A DNA stretch of 64,000 bases. Origin: Ignavibacteriales bacterium. GTDB taxonomy: Bacteria; Bacteroidota; Ignavibacteria; Ignavibacteriales; Ignavibacteriaceae. The stretch is taken from the NCBI GenBank assembly GCA_016707115.1, contig JADJIH010000030.1, positions 103,086 through 167,085 of the forward strand, written 5' to 3'. The translations under genes and the position numbers were made by a program. Shown in pieces: positions 46,602-54,842 of the stretch; positions within the stretch are counted from its first letter, which is position 1, and each line of letters starts with the position of its first letter. The notes under the pieces are model-generated. The model did not search any database, had not been told where the DNA came from, and saw only the letters and a list, made by a program, of their open reading frames with translations.

Positions 46602-49067
46602 ATGAAAATAAAACTTACATTGTTTTTATTGCTTTTCGTTGCTGTAAGTGCAGTTTTTGCTCAAAATTATCCTAGTTATCAATGGGTTCATCCAAAACCG
46701 TTCGGGACTTCTACTGGAGTTGTTAAGGTTTGGGATGCAAATAATTTTTATGCTTTTGGACAGGCGGGAACATTTGTTAAAACAACCGATGGCGGACAAA
46801 CTTTCACATTAAATCCATTTGCCGGTGTTCCTAATGCATCTCCTTATATAACTACGAATGATATCTATGGTGCTTATTTTGTAGATATGAATACCTTTTA
46901 CCTCTGTGGTGTCTGGGGAGTAACTAAAACAACAGATGGCGGTCAAACATTTAATCAAATCGGAGCCGGATTTTTTCCAACTTCAACTTTGAGAGATATT
47001 CAATTTATTGATGCTAATATTGGTTATGTCGTTGGTACATCAACTGCAAAAATGTCTAAAACGACCGATGGTGGTGCAACTTGGACAGTTGACCCACTTT
47101 TGCCAGCAACTACTTATTACAATGTTCACGCTTTTAGTGAAAATAGAGTTATGGTTGCCGGAAGTGTGAGCAGTACTTTTAATATCCGTTTCACAACAAA
47201 TGGCGGTGTATTCTGGAATGATGCTGCCGCTGGTACCAGTACAATTTATACACTCGCTTTTTTTGATTCTTTAGTTGGATTTGCTGGTAGTATTTCTGGA
47301 CGTGCATATAAAACTACGGATGGTGGATTTACCTGGAATCAAATGACATCAATGAATGCACCAACTTCTTCAACTTTTAATAGTTCATATATTGATGGCT
47401 CTACTCTTTATTTCCTTGATGATGACTCTTTAGTTTTTGTTTCATCTGATAGTGGTAATACATTTACAACAAATCAATATTTACCAACAGGTAAACCCAA
47501 ACAAATAATGCGAGGAATTGGTGTTAATGGTTCAACTATAGTTGCAGTTGGTGATAATGGTTACATTTTCACATCTACAGATGCTGGTAATAATTGGAGT
47601 ACACAGAGCGAACTAACAGCGGGTGGATTTGTTCAAGGATTATATGGTGATCAAACAGGTAAAATAATTGCCGTTGGTACAAATGGACCAACACAAGTTA
47701 TAGTCTCCGATGATTTTGGCGCAAGTTGGAGTCCTGTTGCTCTATCATTACCGGCGGCTGATTTGAGATCGCTACAAATGTTTGATGCAACCAATGGATA
47801 TGCAGTTGGCAGCAGTGGTAAAGTCTGGAAAACAACAGATGGTGGTCATAGTTTTGAGGTTTATGCAGGTGCAACAACCATCCAAGCATTTAATGACGTA
47901 AATTTTTATAATACTCAATATGGCATGGTTGCGGGTAATGGTGGACAAGTCTGGAAAACTACTGATTCTGGAAATAGTTGGGTTACAATCAGTAATCTTG
48001 GAAACACCACGGGACAAAATAGTATTGCAATGATTGATAGTATTACTGCATTAGTAGCTGGTAGCTCAATAATTAATAAAACTACTGACGGTGGAACTAC
48101 ATGGACACCAATTACTCCTGGTGTTCCGCTTGGACCAATGTCAAGAATAAGGATGCGTTCTCAATCAGTAGGGTATATGATTGGTGGTTCAGGAACCAGC
48201 CAAACAGGATATGTTTTCAAGACAACAAATGCCGGTGATACATGGACAAATATGAATTTTCCATTCTCCACAACTATGCTTTATAACATTGCTTTTAGAA
48301 GTGATTCGGAATACGTTGTTGTCGGTTATAGTGGCGGAGTATTTCATACAAAAAATGATGGCGGAACATGGACACAAATAAATCTTGGATTACTAAATGT
48401 TGTCCAAAGCCAGGTTATTGGTGCTGCTTTTATCGGTCCTGATACTGTAATTGTTGGAGGAAATGGATCAAGCGTTGTAAAAATTGCTCTAGAGCCAATA
48501 GTTCCAGTAGAACTAACCTCACTAAGTGCCTCAGTAAATCCTGATAACATTTCAATTATCTGGACAACCGCAACGGAATTAAACAATCGCGGATTTGATG
48601 TAGAAAGAAAATTAGCTTCTTCAAATAATTGGGAAGTAGTAGGATTTGTTGAAGGTAGTGGAACAACTACAGAATCAAAATCCTATGTTTATCAGGATTA
48701 CGATGTTGTAACCGGACAATATAATTACAGAATTAAACAGATCGATTTTGATGGAAACATGACATATTATAATCTAGCTGAAACTGTTGTATTTGGTGCC
48801 CCAGATAGATTTGAGTTATCTCAGAATTATCCAAATCCATTCAATCCTAATACAACAATATCATTTTCAATTCCACAAAAATCAGATGTAAGTGTAAAGA
48901 TTTATGATATACTAGGAAATGAAGTTACTACACTAGTAAATGAAACAAGAGAAGCAGGCAGATATAATGTTAATTTTAATGCTTCAAATTATTCAAGCGG
49001 AGTTTACTTCTACACAATTAAGGCTGGTAATTTTAACGAAACTAAAAAAATGACCCTTCTGAAATAG
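46602..49067 (+). CDS. T9SS-secreted YCF48/BNR-repeat protein, 821 residues
   Basis: A signal peptide (FLLLFVAVSAVFAQ) is followed by many blades of the type KTTDGGQTF, KTTDGGATWTVD, KTTDSGNSWVTI and FKTTNAGDTWTNM spread over residues 30-620, so a large beta-propeller or two stacked ones. Then comes a FnIII-like segment (VPVELTSLSASVNPDNISIIWTTATELNNRGFDVERK in part) and the sorting domain FELSQNYPNPFNPNTT with the tail GVYFYTIKAGNFNETKKM. Secretion through T9SS to the cell surface is expected. A strong AAAGGAG ribosome binding site precedes the ATG. It follows the hybrid regulator. Confidence 0.88.
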   Translation: MKIKLTLFLLLFVAVSAVFAQNYPSYQWVHPKPFGTSTGVVKVWDANNFYAFGQAGTFVKTTDGGQTFTLNPFAGVPNASPYITTNDIYGAYFVDMNTFYLCGVWGVTKTTDGGQTFNQIGAGFFPTSTLRDIQFIDANIGYVVGTSTAKMSKTTDGGATWTVDPLLPATTYYNVHAFSENRVMVAGSVSSTFNIRFTTNGGVFWNDAAAGTSTIYTLAFFDSLVGFAGSISGRAYKTTDGGFTWNQMTSMNAPTSSTFNSSYIDGSTLYFLDDDSLVFVSSDSGNTFTTNQYLPTGKPKQIMRGIGVNGSTIVAVGDNGYIFTSTDAGNNWSTQSELTAGGFVQGLYGDQTGKIIAVGTNGPTQVIVSDDFGASWSPVALSLPAADLRSLQMFDATNGYAVGSSGKVWKTTDGGHSFEVYAGATTIQAFNDVNFYNTQYGMVAGNGGQVWKTTDSGNSWVTISNLGNTTGQNSIAMIDSITALVAGSSIINKTTDGGTTWTPITPGVPLGPMSRIRMRSQSVGYMIGGSGTSQTGYVFKTTNAGDTWTNMNFPFSTTMLYNIAFRSDSEYVVVGYSGGVFHTKNDGGTWTQINLGLLNVVQSQVIGAAFIGPDTVIVGGNGSSVVKIALEPIVPVELTSLSASVNPDNISIIWTTATELNNRGFDVERKLASSNNWEVVGFVEGSGTTTESKSYVYQDYDVVTGQYNYRIKQIDFDGNMTYYNLAETVVFGAPDRFELSQNYPNPFNPNTTISFSIPQKSDVSVKIYDILGNEVTTLVNETREAGRYNVNFNASNYSSGVYFYTIKAGNFNETKKMTLLK

Positions 49068-49086
49068 TTAAGCAAACTTAGCGGTT

Positions 49087-49115
49087 AGAGAGAATAATAA
49101 TAATTTATTCTCTCT
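49087..49115. terminator. Hairpin between the T9SS gene and the AbiEii gene
   Basis: Stem AGAGAGAATAA (49087-49097) with TTATTCTCTCT (49105-49115), loop TAATAAT; pairing extends partly into AGCGGTT/TTACTGCT. It lies 20 bases after the T9SS stop, between convergent genes. Confidence 0.6.
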
Positions 49116-49211
49116 TTACTGCTAATCGGGTATTGGCTTGGAGATATTTGTAATCAAAAGCGATAATTATTAAACCCATTACTTCGGTATGGTTATTTTT
49201 ATTGAACCTGA

Positions 49212-50114
49212 TTATTCCCATTTCCATTTTTCTGGATTCCAATTATTCTTTGTCTTAGAATCAAATACAGGTTGAATAAAAGACTGGATTCTAGAAACTG
49301 CTTCGAAAAATGTTTTATCCTTTTCTAATTTATTACGATCAAGAAATGCAGACCAGAGTATTTGAAAATTTTCATCATTCTTAAACTTATCTTCAAATAT
49401 TATTTTATTTAATGCTAAATCTGTTGATCTGTTATTAAATGTAGTTTTTATTGCTTTAATAAGTATATCTTTCTTAAAATCATAGTGCTTTGCAAAAAAC
49501 TGAATATCATAAAAATCCTTCATCCTGCTTGTTTGTAATTGAAGTGATACAATCGCTTCAAACTTTTCAGCAATTGCGGTTTCAATTGAATAAACTTTTA
49601 GTTTAGGAGCAGGAAAATCAAGTAGAGTTGGAAATTCAATTTCCACTGGACCAGCAGTAATCATATCACCGAATCCAATATCAAGCTGCATTCTTTCTCT
49701 GGAATTTTCTAGAAATGCATAAAACTTAATCCTTACTCCTTTATAATCGCCGTCCTCAGTTATGTTCTCAGCTTCAACAGATTCAGAATCAAATCTTAAT
49801 CCATCTTCTGTTTTAATTATAAGAATTTCTTTAATTACTTCTACTAAATCCTTTATCTCATTTGGAATCTTTGAACCAAGGAAATCAATATCCCTTGTGG
49901 GACGGTTTCTACTAATATCGTGAGCTATAAAAAGTAAAGCACCTTTTAAAATCAGATTATTTGAATAAATTGATTCTGAAAGTCGATAAAGAAATCTCTC
50001 CTGAACATACTGGCTAACTACGCTTTGAAATTCCCGTCCGGATTGAGTTGATATATTTCTTAATTTTTCTTTAACTGATGCAGCAATATTTTTTATTTCC
50101 TTTTTCTCTTTCAC
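49212..50114 (-). CDS. AbiEii-type nucleotidyltransferase toxin
   Basis: A 300-residue protein of the AbiEii/DUF1814 family: ILKGALLFIAHDISRNRPTRDIDFLG carries the KG(A/G) and R-x-T-x-DID nucleotidyltransferase motifs, and later AIAEKFEAIVSL and RMKDFYDI are typical. In the type IV toxin-antitoxin model the toxin is a nucleotidyltransferase whose action arrests growth and confers abortive phage resistance. Its start overlaps the AbiEi stop by 4 bases, which couples the antitoxin and toxin. Confidence 0.88.
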   Translation of the reverse strand: MKEKKEIKNIAASVKEKLRNISTQSGREFQSVVSQYVQERFLYRLSESIYSNNLILKGALLFIAHDISRNRPTRDIDFLGSKIPNEIKDLVEVIKEILIIKTEDGLRFDSESVEAENITEDGDYKGVRIKFYAFLENSRERMQLDIGFGDMITAGPVEIEFPTLLDFPAPKLKVYSIETAIAEKFEAIVSLQLQTSRMKDFYDIQFFAKHYDFKKDILIKAIKTTFNNRSTDLALNKIIFEDKFKNDENFQILWSAFLDRNKLEKDKTFFEAVSRIQSFIQPVFDSKTKNNWNPEKWKWE

Positions 50115-50707
50115 GAGAGTATTGCCTTAACCATCGGTTCAATTTTCTTTTTTACTCCACAAATTTCTGCGTACTCAATAAGTTTTGGAATCTTTCTTTC
50201 TTTACGATTTTGCAGATATGTTTTTAGTGATTCGACAGCAATATCTTCACCAATCTTATTGATATACCTGAAAAGATCGCCAATCGTTTTCTCTTTGTTA
50301 TAAATCCTGACAATTCCGCTTTTTGTTTTTAGGGTTTCAATTCCTGGTGAGTAGTAACTATTTGCAAAATAATAAACTTTTATTGGTGGATAATCTAGTT
50401 TAAACTTTGGAGTATTGTGTGGGACAGCAACAGTTATATACGAAGGATTAAATGTAGTCAGTTCATAATATTCTGCTGCTGAAGTAAGACAAATTACAGC
50501 TTTCATGTTTGCATGATTCACTTCTGTAAAACTACCATGCTCATCCCACGGATAGGCTTTTAGTTTATAGAGTCCTGGCTTTATCTTTTCAATAACTCCA
50601 TTTTTTATTGCTTCTGCAATTGTTCTTGTCTGAACTCCGTTTTTTCGGAGTTCTTGCATTTTAGCATAACCGTTATGATTATTAAATATTTTAAGTAGTT
50701 TTTCCAT
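50111..50707 (-). CDS. AbiEi-family antitoxin / autorepressor
   Basis: A 198-residue protein from ATG 50707 (an ATG at 50722 is also in frame). The N-terminal part has the wHTH antitoxin pattern of the AbiEi family (KIFNNHNGYAKMQELRKNGV, then a turn and a helix with TRTIAEAIKNGVIEK and KPGLYKL). The C-terminal region, with PHNTPKFKLDYP and IYNKEKTIGDLFRY, is typical of AbiEi_C. AbiEi proteins repress their own operon by binding inverted repeats; the two repeats upstream fit this. Confidence 0.85.
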   Translation of the reverse strand: MEKLLKIFNNHNGYAKMQELRKNGVQTRTIAEAIKNGVIEKIKPGLYKLKAYPWDEHGSFTEVNHANMKAVICLTSAAEYYELTTFNPSYITVAVPHNTPKFKLDYPPIKVYYFANSYYSPGIETLKTKSGIVRIYNKEKTIGDLFRYINKIGEDIAVESLKTYLQNRKERKIPKLIEYAEICGVKKKIEPMVKAILS

Positions 50708-50715
50708 AATAACTT

Positions 50716-50762
50716 GAATCATTTCTTAGGCAAATATAACAAATCTGCCTAAGAATCGATTC
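50716..50762. promoter_or_regulatory. Inverted repeat at the AbiEi promoter (likely operator)
   Basis: Arms GAATCATTTCTTAGGCA (50716-50732) and TGCCTAAGAATCGATTC (50746-50762) are complementary apart from an internal slip, with a 13-base spacer. Reading on the minus strand, the spacer with the edge of the second arm contains TATATTTG (50731-50738), a Bacteroidota-like -7 box, so a bound repressor would cover the promoter. The ATG at 50707 lies 9 bases downstream. Operator assignment is inferred. Confidence 0.65.
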
Positions 50763-50782
50763 ATTTATTTCCATTTTTTTTA

Positions 50783-50805
50783 CTGCCAATTTGTTAGATT
50801 GGCAG
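50783..50805. promoter_or_regulatory. Second inverted repeat upstream of AbiEi
   Basis: Perfect 8-bp arms CTGCCAAT (50783-50790) and ATTGGCAG (50798-50805) with a 7-base spacer, 23 bp in total. It shares the TGCC core with the first repeat. No T-run follows, so it is not a typical terminator for the upstream gene. Confidence 0.5.
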
Positions 50806-50886
50806 GAGTTTAGAACCAAAATTGTTCAATTTGAAGTCGAGTCTAAAACAAGCAAACGAAATAAATTTACTTGAAATAGAACCAAA

Positions 50887-51489
50887 TTATTTTGAAGAAT
50901 TTTCTTTGGACAGGAGGAAAAGTGTCTCTTTATAAAGGATTGAATTCGCAATAATCCTTTTAGATTGATATATGATTGATTTTACTCTCTTTAATTTTAC
51001 TCCTCGCAATCTCCAGCTTACATCGGAATAAATTACTAGTAATCGTATTACTTCAAAACAATCATAGGCCATGTCAGGGAGATAGTGAAGTTCAATTGAC
51101 CAAGATTTCGGTGTGAAATGTTCAAAGTTATTTCTTAATGCCTTATGAAGCTTCCGAATTGATTTCAATTGATTGGGAGAAAATTCGAACTCTTCGTAGT
51201 TAATATTTACTCGCATCCAAGCAGGATCTTGACATCTTTTCAGAGCTTCATCAAAATCTATTAATTTTTCATGACCTCTTTTAGTTCGTGCGATTACACT
51301 TTCTGAATTCATTCCTTTGCAGGAAGCAATTGCAAATCCATATAACGCACTATGAAGCGTGATAACAACCCATTTCCAGTTTTGTGGTTCGAACTCAACT
51401 GTCTTCAAAAAAGTAAAACATTTTTCAAGATAATCTAGAGCATTAGTTATTTCATCGTATCTTATCCATTGAGCAGAAATCGTTTTCAT
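50887..51489 (-). CDS. Protein with RX4H motif, possibly HEPN-like
   Basis: A 200-residue helix-rich protein without signal peptide. The segment ALRNNFEHFTPKSWSIE gives Arg119-x4-His124, the RX4-6H pattern of HEPN ribonucleases, set in the middle of a long helix, with an earlier LHSALYGFAIASCKGM helix also like HEPN proteins. No family name could be assigned; the HEPN link is inference from motif and context. It overlaps the GIY-YIG gene by 4 bases (ATGA), which indicates one co-translated unit, and is followed by the AbiE pair. Confidence 0.65.
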   Translation of the reverse strand: MKTISAQWIRYDEITNALDYLEKCFTFLKTVEFEPQNWKWVVITLHSALYGFAIASCKGMNSESVIARTKRGHEKLIDFDEALKRCQDPAWMRVNINYEEFEFSPNQLKSIRKLHKALRNNFEHFTPKSWSIELHYLPDMAYDCFEVIRLLVIYSDVSWRLRGVKLKRVKSIIYQSKRIIANSILYKETLFLLSKENSSK

Positions 51490-52202
51490 TTTTCTAATAT
51501 ACTAATTTGTGATTCCCGTTTACCTTTCTCATATGCATTTAAATCATTTCCTCTATTATCATTATGACCATCTTCAAATGCATTATAGAAACCAATGAAG
51601 TAAGATTCTAACTTATCAAGATAATTTAGATCAACGTTTTCTTTGATTACATCCCACTTAGAATAAGAAGAACCATTTTTAAAGGGTCCTGTTCCATATA
51701 ACCGATGCTCTTTCCATCTATACTCTGGTTCTCCTATGGTTTTCCCTATATATGGTTTGTTCTCTAAAGTATCGTAACCGACATAAATGCAAGCTAATTC
51801 CAAATTTCTTTTGCTTCTGTTTTCTTGTGTGGGTTTTAATCTTTTTAATTCTTCATCTAGCATTCGCTTATAAGCTTCAGCAGACAATTTGAGTCGAACT
51901 TTTCCATAAGCATTCTCGGGAGCAATTTTATTGTATTCCCTTGAGGCAATGTTTTGGAATTCAATAAAAAGTTTTGTTTTTTCTTCATCGTTTAATATTT
52001 TTTCGCAAATAGTTTGATACACAACAGCTCTCTTCCAAACATATCGATGGGAAGCTGCTAATTGGTTTTTAGAAGCTTTAGGAAAAAATGGTTCTGATTG
52101 TTTATAGAATTCCTCATATTCTTTTAATATTTCTAATTGCTTTCTCTTTTTTTTAGCTTTTCTTGCTTTCCATTCAAAAAATATTTTTTTTAGAAAGCTC
52201 AT
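51486..52202 (-). CDS. GIY-YIG nuclease-like protein
   Basis: A 238-residue protein. The first 130 residues are highly charged and helical (a Lys-rich start, KARKAKKKRKQLEILKE). The C-terminal part carries GIY-YIG features: IYVGY at 139-143 (GIY position), YIGKT at 151-155, Arg162, His166, Glu199 (metal ligand), Asn207, DGHN at 211-214 and GN at 218-219. Such domains cut DNA, or rarely RNA. Its ATG lies 9 bases after the mutB stop codon. It and the RX4H gene form a candidate two-gene unit. Confidence 0.75.
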   Translation of the reverse strand: MSFLKKIFFEWKARKAKKKRKQLEILKEYEEFYKQSEPFFPKASKNQLAASHRYVWKRAVVYQTICEKILNDEEKTKLFIEFQNIASREYNKIAPENAYGKVRLKLSAEAYKRMLDEELKRLKPTQENRSKRNLELACIYVGYDTLENKPYIGKTIGEPEYRWKEHRLYGTGPFKNGSSYSKWDVIKENVDLNYLDKLESYFIGFYNAFEDGHNDNRGNDLNAYEKGKRESQISILEK

Positions 52203-52211
52203 AAAAACACT

Positions 52212-54383
52212 TTAAAACCTCTCCTTTACCAACTCCATAATCTTAATTCCAGCTACTGGAATTTTTGTACCTGGACCAAAGATTGCAGAGGCACCGTGCT
52301 CGTAAAGAAAATCATAATCCTGTGCAGGAATAACTCCACCGCAGATTACAATAATATCTTCTCTTCCAAGTTTCTTTAGTTCTTCAATAAGCTGTGGCAA
52401 TAAAGTTTTATGTCCGGCCGCAAGTGAACTCATTCCAACAACGTGAACATCATTTTCAACAGCTTGCTGTGCTGTTTCTTCTGGAGTCTGGAATAACGGA
52501 CCAACATCAACATCAAATCCCATATCGGCGTACGCAGTTGCAACAACTTTTGCTCCGCGATCGTGTCCATCCTGTCCCATTTTCGCAATCATTATGCGAG
52601 GTCTTCGTCCTTCTTCTTTTGCAAATTCATCTGTCATTTTGCGAACCTGCTCAAACAGTTCATCATCCTTTGCGTATTCGCTGCTGTAAACTCCGGATAT
52701 TGTTCTTGTCACGGCTTTGTACCTTCCGCTTACTTTTTCAATTGCTAATGAAATTTCTCCAAGTGTTGCTCGTGCCCTTGCTGCAATGATTGAAAGTTCA
52801 AGTAAATTTCCTTCACCTGTTTCTGCACATTTTGTAAGTGCTTCAAGTGCTTTCTTAACATCTTCATCATTTCTGCTTTGCTTAACCGATTGCAATCTTT
52901 TTATCTGAGATAATCTAACCGCAGTGTTATCAACTTCTAAAATCTCAATCGGATCTTCTTTATCTAATCTATGTTTGTTAACTCCAACTATAGTTTCTCT
53001 GCCCGAATCAATTCTTGCTTGTCTTCTAGCAGATGCTTCTTCAATTCGCATTTTAGGAATTCCAGCCTCGATTGCTTTTGTCATTCCGCCATAAGATTCA
53101 ACTTCAAGAATATGTTCCCAGCCTTTCTTAAGAAGTGCATCTGTTAATGCTTCAACATAATAAGATCCGCCCCATGGATCAATAACTTTTGTAATGTAAG
53201 TTTCATCCTGCAAATAAAGCTGAGTGTTACGTGCAATACGTGCAGAAAAATCTGTTGGCAATGCAATTGCTTCATCCAAAGAATTTGTATGAAGTGATTG
53301 TGTGTGTCCAAGAGCAGCCGCCATTCCTTCAATGCAAGTTCTTACAACATTGTTAAACGGATCCTGTTCAGACAAACTCCAGCCTGAAGTTTGTGAGTGA
53401 GTTCTTAACGACATTGATTTAGGATTTTTAGGATTAAACTGTTTAATCATCTTTGCCCAGATCAATCTAGCAGCGCGCATCTTTGCAACTTCCATAAAGT
53501 AATTCATTCCTTGCGCCCAGAAGAATGAAAATCGTGGTGCAAATTCATCGATATCCATTCCAGCTTTTATTCCTGTTCGAACATATTCTAATCCATCAGC
53601 AAGAGTGTAAGCCATTTCAAGATCGGCAGTAGCACCAGCTTCCTGCATGTGATAACCTGAAATTGAAATGCTGTTAAACTTAGGCATGTGCTTAGCAGTG
53701 AACATAAATATATCAGCAATGATTCGCATCGAAACTTCTGGTGGATAAATGTAAGTATTACGCACCATGTATTCTTTTAAAATATCATTCTGAATTGTTC
53801 CTGTAAGCTGTTCGTGTTTTACACCTTGTTCTTCAGCAGCAACAATGTAAAATGCAAGCACAGGAAGAACTGCTCCATTCATCGTCATCGATACAGACAT
53901 TTTATCAAGCGGAATCTGATCAAAAAGAATTTTCATATCAGCAATTGAATCAATTGCAACTCCGGCTTTTCCAACATCACCAACAACTCTTGGATGATCA
54001 GAATCGTAACCACGATGAGTTGCTAGATCGAATGCAACAGATAAACCCATTTGTCCAGCAGCAAGATTTCTTCTATAAAAAGCGTTACTTTCTTCAGCAG
54101 TAGAAAATCCTGCGTATTGTCTTACAGTCCAAGGACGCTGAACATACATTGTTGAGTATGGTCCGCGCAAAAAGGGAGGAAGACCAGAAAGGTAATCTTT
54201 GTGTTCAAGATCTTTTAAATCATCTTTTGTGTAAAGTGGTTTAACAGGAATTTTTTCCATTGTTTCCCAGATAAAATCTTCAACAGATTTTCCTGTTTCC
54301 AGTTTAAACTTTTCTTCCCACTCTTTTTGGGAAACACTTTTTGATTTTAGCTTTAATTCAATGTCTTTAAAATTTGGTTTCAT
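52212..54383 (-). CDS. mutB: Methylmalonyl-CoA mutase large subunit
   Basis: A 723-residue protein. The N-terminal TIM barrel is clear (LPPFLRGPYSTMYVQRPWTVRQYAGFS, split here as partial motif), GLSVAFDLATHRGYDSDH, and the C-terminal B12-binding domain has GQDGHDRGAK (DxHxxG) with the Co-binding His near residue 604. It isomerises (R)-methylmalonyl-CoA to succinyl-CoA, a step of propionate metabolism. Length and the complete B12 domain mark the catalytic subunit; mutA lies upstream, separated by a small four-helix gene. Confidence 0.95.
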   Translation of the reverse strand: MKPNFKDIELKLKSKSVSQKEWEEKFKLETGKSVEDFIWETMEKIPVKPLYTKDDLKDLEHKDYLSGLPPFLRGPYSTMYVQRPWTVRQYAGFSTAEESNAFYRRNLAAGQMGLSVAFDLATHRGYDSDHPRVVGDVGKAGVAIDSIADMKILFDQIPLDKMSVSMTMNGAVLPVLAFYIVAAEEQGVKHEQLTGTIQNDILKEYMVRNTYIYPPEVSMRIIADIFMFTAKHMPKFNSISISGYHMQEAGATADLEMAYTLADGLEYVRTGIKAGMDIDEFAPRFSFFWAQGMNYFMEVAKMRAARLIWAKMIKQFNPKNPKSMSLRTHSQTSGWSLSEQDPFNNVVRTCIEGMAAALGHTQSLHTNSLDEAIALPTDFSARIARNTQLYLQDETYITKVIDPWGGSYYVEALTDALLKKGWEHILEVESYGGMTKAIEAGIPKMRIEEASARRQARIDSGRETIVGVNKHRLDKEDPIEILEVDNTAVRLSQIKRLQSVKQSRNDEDVKKALEALTKCAETGEGNLLELSIIAARARATLGEISLAIEKVSGRYKAVTRTISGVYSSEYAKDDELFEQVRKMTDEFAKEEGRRPRIMIAKMGQDGHDRGAKVVATAYADMGFDVDVGPLFQTPEETAQQAVENDVHVVGMSSLAAGHKTLLPQLIEELKKLGREDIIVICGGVIPAQDYDFLYEHGASAIFGPGTKIPVAGIKIMELVKERF

Positions 54384-54402
54384 TTATACTCCATTAAGAA
54401 TG

Positions 54403-54830
54403 TTAAATGCTCAATGTTCAATTTTCAATGTTTAGACAAATTGGATTGAGCTGTTTTAACAATCGCAGTAATAATTCTAATTAGTTCATCAATTTTGTTT
54501 AAATAATTTTTGTAGTCATATTCTACAAGTTTACTTTTATTAAGTAATCGTAACCAATAGCGAGTTTCTCTAGCTTCTTTTGAAGCAATCGACATTTTGG
54601 TTGCAAAATCTTTTTTAGATTGTGCAGCAGTTGCTTCTTCCACATTTGCACCAATGCTTGTTCCTGATCTTAAAAGTTGCTTGGAAATAACAAATTCATT
54701 TTTACTTTTAAGAATTTTATACAATTCAATAATCTCAAGTGCAGAATCAAATGATTTATTTAGTACAATATTATCTTTATCGTAATCATTACTCATTCTT
54801 TCTTCCTCCATTGAAAATTGAGCATTTAAC
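54403..54830. repeat. Inverted repeats bracketing the four-helix-bundle gene
   Basis: Right copy (complement of 54809-54830) reads AAATGCTCAATTTTCAATG; the left copy, 54405-54430, has the same start AAATGCTCAAT and end TTTTCAATG, with a seven-base insertion between. The two face each other and enclose the S23-type gene, so the set resembles a mobile or intervening-sequence cassette. Confidence 0.6.
54425..54796 (-). CDS. Four-helix-bundle protein (S23/IVP family)
   Basis: A 123-residue all-helical protein with the family pattern KSFDSALEIIELYKIL, QLLRSGTSIGANVEEATAAQSKKDF and SKEARETRYWLRLL. These were first named from proteins encoded by intervening sequences within 23S rRNA genes; the fold is also found in the accessory variability determinant of diversity-generating retroelements. 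ATG 54796 is chosen since GGAGGAAGAAAG is placed correctly before it; an ATG at 54811 lies upstream of this site. It sits between mutA and mutB and is enclosed by inverted repeats. Confidence 0.85.
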   Translation of the reverse strand: MSNDYDKDNIVLNKSFDSALEIIELYKILKSKNEFVISKQLLRSGTSIGANVEEATAAQSKKDFATKMSIASKEARETRYWLRLLNKSKLVEYDYKNYLNKIDELIRIITAIVKTAQSNLSKH

Positions 54831-54842
54831 CTCGAACATTAT

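Noticed and set aside
50783..50805. Terminator for the RX4H gene
   Set aside because: No T-run follows on the minus strand, and position near the AbiEi start fits an operator better.
49212..51489. HEPN-MNT toxin-antitoxin pair made of the RX4H protein and the AbiEii nucleotidyltransferase
   Set aside because: They are separated by AbiEi and two inverted repeats, and AbiEii already has its usual partner.
52394..52908. Plus-strand open frames inside mutB
   Set aside because: They are antisense to a conserved gene, low in complexity, and have no start context.
54425..54796. Accessory variability determinant of a diversity-generating retroelement
   Set aside because: The protein family matches, but no reverse transcriptase, template repeat or variable target gene is near.
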